From assembly GCA_030430245.1 (NCBI GenBank), contig JAUIFY010000016.1, forward strand, positions 1 to 40,322: DNA of 40,322 bases, given 5' to 3'. The notes beneath the pieces are model-generated. The model did not search any database. It was given only the letters and a program-made list of their open reading frames with translations, and was not told the origin of the DNA. The DNA comes from a bacterium. Its GTDB lineage: Bacteria; Desulfobacterota; Binatia; UBA12015. The position numbers and the translations under genes are program-made. Numbering within the stretch: the first letter of the stretch is position 1; every line of letters starts with the position of its first letter. Below are positions 1 to 8,129 of this stretch, in pieces.

Positions 1-174
1 GTGGCTTCGGTGGCCCCGGGCTCGAAGGTCGACGACGCGGAGCTGCGGAGCTTCACGAAGTCGAAGCTCTCCGCGTACAAGGCGCCGAAGAAGATCGTCG
101 TCGTCGACGAGGTGCAGCGCGCCCCGAACGGCAAGGCCGACTACAAGTGGGCTCGCTCGCTGCTCGAGGAGTGA
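1..174 (+). CDS. Acyl-CoA synthetase / AMP-binding ligase, C-terminal fragment
   Basis: The gene is cut by the left window edge; 57 codons remain, ending in TGA. The fragment matches the mobile C-terminal domain (AMP-binding_C) of fatty acyl-CoA ligases. It has the run KLSAYKAPKKIVVVDEV followed by RAPNGKADYKWAR, in which the Lys of NGKADY corresponds to the lysine that drives the adenylation half-reaction in this family. The family activates a carboxylic acid with ATP and then transfers it to CoA. Chain length and substrate cannot be read from this piece. It converges on the M20 peptidase gene with only 9 bp between the stop codons. The family call is firm and the substrate is unknown. Confidence 0.88.
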   Translation: MASVAPGSKVDDAELRSFTKSKLSAYKAPKKIVVVDEVQRAPNGKADYKWARSLLEE

Positions 175-183
175 CCGCCCCCC

Positions 184-1650
184 TCATCCCTCGGGCGAGC
201 CGGCATTGCGGAAGATGCGCGCGTACACGCGCGTCGCCTGGGCGAGGTTCTCGATCGAGATCCGCTCGTTCGTCCCGTGGAAGCCCTCGACGTCCTCCAG
301 CGTGACGACCATCGGATTGAAACGGTAGGCGTCGTCCGCGACCTGCCCGTAGTGACGCGAATCGGTGCCGCCCACCGTGAGACCGGGCACCACCGCCACG
401 GGCCCGAACACCTCCGCGACCGAGCGCGCGATCGTCCGGTATCCGCCCGCCGTCGTGCTCGCGATCTCGGAAGCCTCGTTTCCTGCGCGTCGAACCCGAA
501 CCTCGACACGCTCGTCGTCGACGACGTGTTTCACGTGCGCGACCACCTCCTCGAACGAGTCGCGCGGGTGAATCCGGAAATTGATGGTCGCGATCGCCTC
601 CGTGGGCAGCACGTTCTCCTTCACGCTGCCCTCCAGCATCGTCGGCGCCATCGTCGTTCGGAGGATCGCGTTGGACGCGCCGCTCCCGCCGAGGAGCGCC
701 TCGAGAGCTCCGCCGAGAAGCCACCGGTTCGCGAGCGGGGCGCGGTAGAGGAACGGCATGTGCCCGCCCAGGGCTTCGAACATCTGCGCGGTCACGCCGG
801 AGACGCCTCCCGGCATCGGGTTCTCCTCGAGGCGAAGGATCGCCCGCGCCAGCACGCCGACGGCCGTCTCGCGCGGTGGAATGGACGAATGTCCTCCCGC
901 GCCCTTCGCCACGAGATCGAGGGTCGTGTAGCCCTTCTCCGCCACGTTGATGCTCGCCACGGGCACGTCGACGCCCGGATAGGCGCCATCGATCAGGAAC
1001 GACCCCTCGTCCAGCGACCACGCGAGCCGGACTCCCTGCGCTCGCAGATGCTCCGCGATGGCACCCGCCCCGTCGCGTCCTCCGATCTCCTCGTCGTGGC
1101 CGAACGCGAGGTAGATCGTCCGTCGCGGCTGGAAGCCCTCCTCCAGCAACGTGGTGGCCGCCTCGAGAATGGCGATCATCGCACCCTTGTCGTCGAGCGC
1201 ACCGCGTCCCCAGACCCAGCCGTCCGCGATCTCCCCCCCAAACGGGGGATGCGTCCAATCGGCCTCGCTGCCCGAGTTCACGGGGACGACGTCGTAGTGG
1301 GCGGTGACGAGGACCGGCGGCGCCGACGGATCCGTTCCCGGCCACGTGAGGAGAAGGCTCAGGTCACCGAGCTCCTCGCGCTTCATCTTCCGATGGACGA
1401 GGGGATACGTCTGTTCGACCCACGAGAGGAACGCGCGAAAGGGCTCGGGATCACGGAGGGCGGGCGGCCCCGGCGAGACCGTCTCGAACCGGATCGCCTC
1501 CGCGAGGCGGCCCGCGATCGCGTCCTCGTCCAGGTCGATCTCGACGCGGGGAACCTCGAGCGCGTCGGACGACATCGAGAGGGTCCGCACGACGATCACG
1601 AGGACGAGGACCGCGACGGCCCCGAGGAGGATCCGGATGGCACTCTTCAT
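184..1650 (-). CDS. M20 family metallopeptidase (carboxypeptidase S / PM20D1-like)
   Basis: A 488-residue protein with an N-terminal hydrophobic segment (about residues 5-22) that should act as a membrane anchor or uncleaved signal. M20 di-zinc signatures are in order: TAHYD (His118, Asp120), GRGALDDKG (bridging Asp153), FGHDEEIGG (catalytic Glu187, zinc ligand Glu188), SLDEG (Asp214), and a late FHGTNE containing the last zinc-ligand His. The order and length fit the carboxypeptidase S / PM20D1 branch. Members of that branch hydrolyse C-terminal amino acids or N-acyl amino acids. The open frame extends further upstream, but the start at 1650 places a clean signal/anchor at the N-terminus. 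The gene is divergent from PEP carboxylase, with about 250 bp between them that probably hold both promoters. The substrate is not determined. Confidence 0.9.
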   Translation of the reverse strand: MKSAIRILLGAVAVLVLVIVVRTLSMSSDALEVPRVEIDLDEDAIAGRLAEAIRFETVSPGPPALRDPEPFRAFLSWVEQTYPLVHRKMKREELGDLSLLLTWPGTDPSAPPVLVTAHYDVVPVNSGSEADWTHPPFGGEIADGWVWGRGALDDKGAMIAILEAATTLLEEGFQPRRTIYLAFGHDEEIGGRDGAGAIAEHLRAQGVRLAWSLDEGSFLIDGAYPGVDVPVASINVAEKGYTTLDLVAKGAGGHSSIPPRETAVGVLARAILRLEENPMPGGVSGVTAQMFEALGGHMPFLYRAPLANRWLLGGALEALLGGSGASNAILRTTMAPTMLEGSVKENVLPTEAIATINFRIHPRDSFEEVVAHVKHVVDDERVEVRVRRAGNEASEIASTTAGGYRTIARSVAEVFGPVAVVPGLTVGGTDSRHYGQVADDAYRFNPMVVTLEDVEGFHGTNERISIENLAQATRVYARIFRNAGSPEG

Positions 1651-1898
1651 GTTCCGCAGGCTCGCCCGCCGAGTACGCCATCCCGGGGCCGAGTGCCAGC
1701 CACCCGCGCGGGTGGTGCCGAATCCGCGCACAGATGCCGAGCCGATGGGCAACGCTCGCCTCCCGTGGACAGCCGGACGGCGGAGAGAAACGCCTCCCGG
1801 CAAGAAGCTCGGGTTGGACGCGGCTTTGCTCCCCTCCGCGACATGCGCCCCGTCCGATCCGCCCTCGCCGCGAGGCACCGGCGTTGCGAGGCTTCGCC

Positions 1899-4685
1899 GT
1901 GAGTGCCGGCGCATCGATTCGGCTCGACTTCGGAAGCTCGCCGGAAGACCACGACAAGGAGGCCCCGCTCCGCGAGGACATCCGCCTCCTGGGCCGCCTC
2001 CTCGGCGAGGTGATTCGCGAGCACGCGGGGTCCGGGGTCTTCGAGCTGGTCGAAGCGACGCGACGCGAGGCGATCTCGGCGCGACGCAACGGCTCCGGAG
2101 AGGAGGCGCTCTTCGCGCGACTCGACGCTCTCGAAGAGCGTGATGCCCTTCACGTGATCCGATCGCTGATCCTCTTCCACCTGCTCGCGAACGTCGCGGA
2201 AGACGTCCACCACACTCGACGGCGGCGGCACCACCGACTCCTGGGCTCCCCTCCGCAGCCCGGGAGCCTCCGGTACGCGTTCGACCGCCTGCGCCACGAC
2301 GGGGTCGACCCGCGGCGCGTGCGGGAGGTCCTCGCCGATGCGCTCGTCGCACCGGTCATCACCGCGCATCCGACCGAGGTGCGGCGCAAGACCGTACTGG
2401 ACGCCCACCGCGAGATCGCGCGACTGCTCGACCGGCGCGATCGCCCCTCGATGCTGGAGTCGGAGCGCACGGAGTGGAAGCGCGCGCTCCGCCTGCAGAT
2501 CCTCCGGCTGTGGCAGACGGCGATGGTGCGGCTCTCCCGACTTCGACTCCGCGACGAGATCAACGAGGCACTCGGCTACTACGAGCTCTCGCTGCTCGAG
2601 GAGGCCCCGGCGATCCATCAGGCGCTCACCGAGGAGATCCGGCGTCATTGGCCGGACGCCCATCCCCCGTCCAGACCCGTCCTGCGCATGGGATCGTGGA
2701 TCGGGGGCGACCGGGACGGCAACCCGTTCGTCACGGCCGACGTCGTTCGGTACGCGGTCGGCCGGCAATCGACCGTGGCACTGGGCCACCATCTAGGAGA
2801 GCTCGATCGCCTGGGGCGCGATCTGTCCATGTCCACACGACTGGTCTCGCCGTCACCGGAGCTGCTCGCACTCGCCGAGGCGTCCGAAGACACGTCCCCG
2901 TTCCGCCAGGACGAACCGTACCGGCGGGCGCTGCGCGGGATGCACGCCCGGCTGGCCGCGACCGCGGCCGATCTGGTGGGCGACGTGCCGGGACGGGCGC
3001 CGCACGCCACGTTGTCGGCGTACCTCGAGCCCGAAGATCTGTCGCGGGACCTGGCCGTCGTCGACGCATCGCTGCGCAGTCACGGCGCGAGCTCGATCGC
3101 GGACGACCGACTGGCCGCGCTGCGCCGCGCCGTCGACGTGTTCGGGTTCCACCTGTGCAGCCTCGACCTCCGACAGAACGCAGACGTCCACGAGGTCGTC
3201 GTGGGTGAGCTCCTGGCACAGGCAGGCCTGACGGCTGACTACGCGGACATGGGCGAGGACGAGCGCGTCGCGCTCCTCACGGCCGAGCTCCGGACGGCCC
3301 GCCCCCTCGTGGGCCGACGAGCCGCTTTGTCCGAGGAGACGGTCGGCGAGCTCGCGATCCTCCACGCAGCGCACGAGGCCATCGAGCGCCTCGGACCGCA
3401 GGCGATCCCCCAGTACGTGATCTCGAAGTGCGACGCCGTGAGCGACCTGCTCGAGGTCGCACTGCTCCTCCGCGAAGTCGGCCTGCTCCGCCCGGGAACG
3501 TCGGTTCCCCTGCCGCTGCAGATCGTTCCACTCTTCGAGACGATCGACGACCTGAGGAACGCCGGGACGACGCTTCGCGACCTCCTGACGATCGATCTCT
3601 GGAACGAGTGGGTTCGTTCCCGCGACGGGGTGCAGGAGGTCATGCTCGGGTACTCCGACAGCAACAAGGACGGGGGATACCTGGCCGCGAACTGGGCGAC
3701 CTACCGGGCCGAGCTCGACCTCGTCGCAGTGGCGCGGGAGCACGGCGTGCGTTTGCGCCTGTTCCATGGTCGCGGTGGGACGGTCGGGCGGGGCGGCGGA
3801 CCGAGCTACGACGCGATCCTCGCGCAAGCGCCGGGAAGCGTGGCCGGCGCGCTCCGCATCACCGAGCAGGGCGAGATGGTCGCCGCCAAGTACGCCGAGC
3901 CCGACCTCGCGCGACGGAACCTCGAGGCCCTCGTCGCGGCGACGCTCGAGGCGAGCTGCCTCGACGTCGAAGGCCTCGGCGCCGACGCACCCGAGGCGTA
4001 CGCCCTCATGGGCGACCTCGCCCAGCGGGCCTGCGATGCCTACCGGTCCCTCGTCTACGAAACGCCGGGGTTCCCGGAGTGGTTCCGTGCCGCCACCCCC
4101 ATCTCCGAAATCGCCGCGCTGAACATCGGGAGTCGACCAGCCTCGCGCAGGTCCTCCGATCGGATCGCGGACCTGCGAGCGATTCCCTGGGTCTTCAGCT
4201 GGAGCCAGTGCCGGATCATGTTGCCCGGCTGGTTCGGTGCCGGCACGGCGCTCGAATCATGGGTCGGCACGGACGAGGATCGCATCGAGCGCTTGAGAGC
4301 GCTCTACGCTCGCTGGCCCTTCCTTCGGACCGTGCTCTCGAACATGGGAATGGTCCTCGCCAAGTCCGACATGGAGATCGCGCGTCGGTACGCCGCCCTC
4401 GTTCCGGACACGGGTCTCGGCCGGCGCGTGTTCGACGTCATCACGGCCGAGCACGACCGCACGGTCCGCATGCTTCTGGCCGTCACCCAGCAGACGACGC
4501 TGCTCTCCGACAACGTCTCGCTCGCGCGCAGCATCGGCCACCGCTTCCCGTACCTCGATCCCCTGAACCACCTCCAGGTCTCGCTGCTCCGACGGTTCCG
4601 CGCGGGCGACCGGGATCCGCTCGTCCAGCGCGGCATCCAGCTCACCCTGAACGGGCTCGCCACCGGACTACGGAACAGCGGCTAG
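1899..4685 (+). CDS. ppc: Phosphoenolpyruvate carboxylase
   Basis: A 928-residue protein that forms oxaloacetate from PEP and bicarbonate, replenishing the TCA cycle. The start is a GTG at 1899, giving an N-terminus of normal family length; the frame is open further upstream but that part looks non-coding. Hallmarks seen: VITAHPTEVRRKT with catalytic His157, GSWIGGDRDGNP (265-276), GYSDSNKDGG with Lys590, FHGRGGTVGRGGGP with Arg625 in the glycine-rich active-site loop, and the C-terminal tail ending RNSG, close to the usual QNTG. All expected catalytic residues are present, so it should be active. It is followed on the same strand by the ATP-grasp and alpha-E genes after a gap of about 138 bp. 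Co-transcription is possible but not shown. Confidence 0.97.
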   Translation: MSAGASIRLDFGSSPEDHDKEAPLREDIRLLGRLLGEVIREHAGSGVFELVEATRREAISARRNGSGEEALFARLDALEERDALHVIRSLILFHLLANVAEDVHHTRRRRHHRLLGSPPQPGSLRYAFDRLRHDGVDPRRVREVLADALVAPVITAHPTEVRRKTVLDAHREIARLLDRRDRPSMLESERTEWKRALRLQILRLWQTAMVRLSRLRLRDEINEALGYYELSLLEEAPAIHQALTEEIRRHWPDAHPPSRPVLRMGSWIGGDRDGNPFVTADVVRYAVGRQSTVALGHHLGELDRLGRDLSMSTRLVSPSPELLALAEASEDTSPFRQDEPYRRALRGMHARLAATAADLVGDVPGRAPHATLSAYLEPEDLSRDLAVVDASLRSHGASSIADDRLAALRRAVDVFGFHLCSLDLRQNADVHEVVVGELLAQAGLTADYADMGEDERVALLTAELRTARPLVGRRAALSEETVGELAILHAAHEAIERLGPQAIPQYVISKCDAVSDLLEVALLLREVGLLRPGTSVPLPLQIVPLFETIDDLRNAGTTLRDLLTIDLWNEWVRSRDGVQEVMLGYSDSNKDGGYLAANWATYRAELDLVAVAREHGVRLRLFHGRGGTVGRGGGPSYDAILAQAPGSVAGALRITEQGEMVAAKYAEPDLARRNLEALVAATLEASCLDVEGLGADAPEAYALMGDLAQRACDAYRSLVYETPGFPEWFRAATPISEIAALNIGSRPASRRSSDRIADLRAIPWVFSWSQCRIMLPGWFGAGTALESWVGTDEDRIERLRALYARWPFLRTVLSNMGMVLAKSDMEIARRYAALVPDTGLGRRVFDVITAEHDRTVRMLLAVTQQTTLLSDNVSLARSIGHRFPYLDPLNHLQVSLLRRFRAGDRDPLVQRGIQLTLNGLATGLRNSG

Positions 4686-4823
4686 TCACGAGCCGGGAGG
4701 CCCCCGGTCGGCGCTGCCCAAGAGTTGCGCAGCCGATTGCCGCTGTCGGCGGCAAGAGAACACGAGGCCCCCGGGAAATCGGTCGTCTTCGTCGGGCATC
4801 AGACTTGCGTCCACGCCCAGGTG

Positions 4824-6341
4824 ATGATGGAGCCACAGGTGAGCGGGAAGGAGGCCCTCGTTCTTCGGTCCGGGACGAGGCTCGACGGAGACGAGCCCGC
4901 GGATCTCTTCGGCGGCTACCACCCTCTCCCCCGCACGTTCGACGAGATGTTCGACGCCGACGGGACGCCGCACCCGCACATGGTCGGAGTCGCCGACCCG
5001 ATTCGGCGCATGGATCGGACGGAATACCGGCGGCTGCAGCGACTCGCCTCCAATGCCTTCTTGCGCGGCGGGATCACCTTCTCGGTCTACGACGAGGACG
5101 ACGGCGATCCGGACCGCATCTTTCCGTTCGACCTGATCCCGCGCGTGATCACCCGAACGGAGTGGAACCGCGTCGAGAAGGGCCTGGTGCAGCGAGTCTG
5201 CGCGCTCAACGCATTCCTCGACGACATCTACGGGGACGGTCGCATCCTGGCCGAGGGACTCGTCCCACGGGAGATGGTTCACTCCTCGAAGGCCTGGGTG
5301 CCCTCGCTCGTCGGCGTGCGTCCGTCCGGAAAGGTCCGAATTCACATCGCCGGGATCGATCTGGTCCGTGGCTCGGACGGAGAGCTCGTCGTGCTCGAGG
5401 ACAACGTGCGTACTCCATCGGGGGTCTCGTACGTGCTCGAGAACCGGGCCGTCATGCGACGGGTCCTCCCGCAACGTTGGGAGCGACGGGTCGCACCGCT
5501 CGATGAGTATCCGTCTCGGCTGCGCGCCGCCATGTCCGCGGTCGCCCCGTGCGCGGAGGGCCCGGACAACGCGGTCGTTTTGACGCCCGGCCCGTTCAAC
5601 TCGGCCTACTTCGAGCACAGCTTCCTCGCCCGGCGCATGGGCTGTGATCTCGTCTCGGGAAGCGACCTCTTCGTCGAGCGGGATCGCGTCTACGCGCGGA
5701 CGACCCACGGACCGCGCCGGGTCGACGTGATCTACCGCCGAATCGACGACGACTTCCTCGACCCCGAGTTCTACCGCGCCGACTCGGCCCTGGGCGTGCC
5801 GGGCCTGATGAAGGCGTACGCCGCCCGCAACGTCAGCCTGATCAACGCCGTCGGCAACGGCGTCGCGGACGACAAGGGGATCTACCCCTACGTCCCCGAG
5901 ATGATCCGGTTCTACCTCTCCGAAGAGCCCATTCTCCGTCAGGTGAAGACCTACATCTGTGATCGGCCGGACGAGTGCCGATACGTCGTCGACCACCTGA
6001 GAGAGCTCGTGGTGAAGGCCGTGGGCGAGGCGGGCGGCTACGGCATGCTGGTGGGCCCCACGGCGAGCCGCGAGCAGATCGAGCTCTTTCGAGGACGAAT
6101 CGCCGAGAATCCGCGCAACTACATCGCCCAACCCATCGTGGAGCTCTCGACGTGTCCCACCTGGACGAACGAGGGCATCCAACCGCGCCGAGTCGACCTG
6201 CGTCCCTACGTCATCACCGGAAACGGCAGCTGGGTTCTTCCCGGCGGGCTCACCCGCGTCGCGCTCGTGCGAGGGTCGTACGTCGTCAACTCGAGTCAGG
6301 GGGGCGGATCGAAGGACACCTGGGTCTTGGAGGACGCATGA
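4824..6341 (+). CDS. Circularly permuted ATP-grasp protein (DUF404/DUF407 type)
   Basis: About 505 residues. Recognisable family segments are FDEMFDADGTPHPHM near the N-terminus, then NAFLDDIYGDGRIL, GELVVLEDNVRTPSGVSYV (glycine-rich ATP-binding and metal-binding region), LTPGPFNSAYFEHSFLARR, VDVIYRRIDDDFLDP and NAVGNGVADDKGIYPYVP. In characterised genomes this circularly permuted ATP-grasp (type 2) family is predicted to make a peptide-like amide bond and is encoded beside an alpha-E protein and a transglutaminase-like peptidase. The start is ambiguous among GTG 4821, ATG 4824 and ATG 4827, none with a strong Shine-Dalgarno; an upstream TTG at 4725 would add a non-conserved leader. Its stop overlaps the alpha-E start (ATGA), implying coupled translation. 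The substrate is unknown. Confidence 0.92.
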   Translation: MMEPQVSGKEALVLRSGTRLDGDEPADLFGGYHPLPRTFDEMFDADGTPHPHMVGVADPIRRMDRTEYRRLQRLASNAFLRGGITFSVYDEDDGDPDRIFPFDLIPRVITRTEWNRVEKGLVQRVCALNAFLDDIYGDGRILAEGLVPREMVHSSKAWVPSLVGVRPSGKVRIHIAGIDLVRGSDGELVVLEDNVRTPSGVSYVLENRAVMRRVLPQRWERRVAPLDEYPSRLRAAMSAVAPCAEGPDNAVVLTPGPFNSAYFEHSFLARRMGCDLVSGSDLFVERDRVYARTTHGPRRVDVIYRRIDDDFLDPEFYRADSALGVPGLMKAYAARNVSLINAVGNGVADDKGIYPYVPEMIRFYLSEEPILRQVKTYICDRPDECRYVVDHLRELVVKAVGEAGGYGMLVGPTASREQIELFRGRIAENPRNYIAQPIVELSTCPTWTNEGIQPRRVDLRPYVITGNGSWVLPGGLTRVALVRGSYVVNSSQGGGSKDTWVLEDA

Positions 6342-7348
6342 TCTCACGCGTTGCCGATAGCTGCTTCTGGCTCACGCGCTACCTGGAGCGCGTGGACTCG
6401 CTGGCGCGCCTCATCGGCGTGCACCACTCCCTCCACATCGACGCCGGCCCCCAAACGCAGCAACGCGGGCGGCCCTTGCTCGAGTTCGTCGGCCGGACCG
6501 GCTTCTACCGAAGCCTGCCGGACCACCCATCGGTCGACGACGCCGACCGGGTCGAGCACTACCTGGTCTGGGACGGCAGTCACCCGGCGTCACTCCATCG
6601 CGGCGTCCAGTCCGTTCGTGAGAACGCCCGTACCATTCGCGAGATCCTGAGCCACGAGGCATGGGAGGCCATCAACGACCTCTGGCTGTGGCTGCGGAGC
6701 AACGACGCACGTCGCGCGTACGACGAGAGTCGCAACGACTTCTACGAGCACTTCACGCGCACCGCGGTCCTGTTCCACGGCGTGTCGCACGCCTCGATGC
6801 TCCACGACGAAGCGTTCACCTTCATGAAGTTGGGCCGAGCCGTGGAGCGCACGGATCTGACGGCCCGACTCCTCGCCATCCACCACCCCCGCGTACACAA
6901 GACCGCCGAAGGGGAGTCGGCCGCCCTCCTCGCCGCGCTCCGTTCGACCTGCGCCTTCGAGCCCTTCTTCCGTGCCGGACGGCCGCTGAACCTCACCGAG
7001 GTGACACGATTTCTGGTGTTCGATCCGTCTCTGCCGAGATCGGTCGTCTACAATCTCGACGAGGCGCGGTTCCTCCTGCGCGGACTCCGCCGGGAGGATC
7101 CCCTGGCGCTGCCGCGGCGCTCCCGCCAGTCCCTGGAGCGGTTTCGTGGCGAGCTCATTCAGATGGACATCGGCGACATCGAACGCCGCGGCATCCCGGC
7201 AACGCTGGACTGGGTCGTGCGATCGACGGCGCACCTGTGTCGCGCGATCCACGACGACTACCTGAACCCTCCGATGGCATGGCTGCGGCACTGCGTTCGA
7301 GTCCTCGAGACCGTGAGCCCGGACGAGGGCGCCACCCGCGCCGCCTGA
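6338..7348 (+). CDS. Alpha-E domain protein (DUF403)
   Basis: A 336-residue, mainly helical protein. It opens with MISRVADSCFWLTRYLERVDSLAR, cut here to its key features: an xRVAxxxFWxxRYxER signature followed by helices rich in Glu, Arg and His. Further family segments are ENARTIREI, FYEHFTRTAVLFHGV, FTFMKLGRAVERTD and a late GDIERRGIP. The alpha-E family has no proven activity. Its constant pairing with circularly permuted ATP-grasp proteins suggests a partner or second enzyme in peptide-tag synthesis. The start ATG at 6338 overlaps the ATP-grasp stop and follows a GGAGG-like Shine-Dalgarno. The stop codon lies in the loop of a strong hairpin. No transglutaminase gene follows, which is unusual. 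Confidence 0.93.
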   Translation: MISRVADSCFWLTRYLERVDSLARLIGVHHSLHIDAGPQTQQRGRPLLEFVGRTGFYRSLPDHPSVDDADRVEHYLVWDGSHPASLHRGVQSVRENARTIREILSHEAWEAINDLWLWLRSNDARRAYDESRNDFYEHFTRTAVLFHGVSHASMLHDEAFTFMKLGRAVERTDLTARLLAIHHPRVHKTAEGESAALLAALRSTCAFEPFFRAGRPLNLTEVTRFLVFDPSLPRSVVYNLDEARFLLRGLRREDPLALPRRSRQSLERFRGELIQMDIGDIERRGIPATLDWVVRSTAHLCRAIHDDYLNPPMAWLRHCVRVLETVSPDEGATRAA

Positions 7349-7357
7349 CGGCGCGGG
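7335..7357. terminator. Perfect 9-bp GC hairpin between convergent genes
   Basis: CCCGCGCCG at 7335-7343 is the exact reverse complement of CGGCGCGGG at 7349-7357, with a five-base loop that contains the TGA stop of the alpha-E gene. It sits between the convergent alpha-E and hemerythrin genes, where a bidirectional terminator would be expected. It lacks a clear U-tract on either strand, so intrinsic termination is not certain; it could also protect mRNA ends. Confidence 0.6.
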
Positions 7358-7361
7358 GGCC

Positions 7362-7844
7362 TCAGTCGCCGCCGCCGAGGTCTTCGAGGTACGCCCGCTG
7401 GAGCAACGAGCTCTCGGCGTAGTCGTGGTAGACCAGCCGCAGGCGAATGCGGTGAAAGCGGTCGCGCACGTGGCGCTCTCCCGCACCCTGCAGGTTCTCC
7501 TCGATCAGTCCATCGAGCTCGCCGCGCAGCCTTCGGTGCTCGGCCACGACGCTCGACGCTTGCTTGGCCAGGCGCGGCGCCTGCGCGACGATGCCCGCGA
7601 ACAACCCGGACCGCTCCTCCCACTCGAAGTGCGAGAACAAGACCCGGCGGAACTCGTCGAGCTTCTCGTTCAGCCACCGGTCGTCGGATCGGCCGGTTCG
7701 GATGCGAGGATGACGACAGAGGGCGTCGAGCACGTCGGCGAGCTGCTCGCCCAGAGCCCGCAGAGCCACGTGCTGGGATTCCAGCGAGGGGAGCGATTCC
7801 GTTGAGGGCGACGCCGGCGTCGCCTCGACCTCCGAACTCTTCAT
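7362..7844 (-). CDS. Hemerythrin-like (HHE) di-iron protein
   Basis: A 160-residue soluble helical protein. The spacing of metal-ligand candidates matches a hemerythrin/HHE four-helix bundle: His25 in the first helix, HFEWE (His72, Glu76), EHRRL (His103) and YHDYAE (His140, Glu144). Such proteins bind a di-iron centre and sense, store or detoxify O2, NO or peroxide in the cytoplasm. The N-terminal 20 residues are Ser/Pro/Thr-rich and probably disordered. The start at 7844 gives the shortest frame containing all ligands; the frame is open upstream but the sequence there looks non-coding. It converges on the alpha-E gene and is divergent from a glycosyltransferase across about 285 bp. The role here is unknown. 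Confidence 0.82.
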   Translation of the reverse strand: MKSSEVEATPASPSTESLPSLESQHVALRALGEQLADVLDALCRHPRIRTGRSDDRWLNEKLDEFRRVLFSHFEWEERSGLFAGIVAQAPRLAKQASSVVAEHRRLRGELDGLIEENLQGAGERHVRDRFHRIRLRLVYHDYAESSLLQRAYLEDLGGGD

Positions 7845-8129
7845 TCGAGCCTCCTCGTCGACCGCGAAGCGTCCCTCCTCCGGCCGCACACCCCATCCGT
7901 TGCAAGCGACGTGCCTACGGCATCGCCTCGAGAGCTCGTGCCGAGACCGTGCCGCGGGCGAATCCACTGCTCGACCTGCGAGCAGGTGCTCCGATCCTGG
8001 GCGGACGCACTCTCCCCACCGCCGTCGTCCGCGTACGGAAGCCCCGCGCCACGGCAGGGCTCGTCGGCGGCGTTCCCCGGCCGATTGCGCTTTTCCTGGG
8101 GACGCCTTTCCTCCAGGCTGGAGATCGAG

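Noticed and set aside
1651..2352. N-terminal extension of the M20 peptidase frame
   Set aside because: It overlaps the PEP carboxylase gene and is Arg/Gly-rich. The start at 1650 gives a normal membrane anchor.
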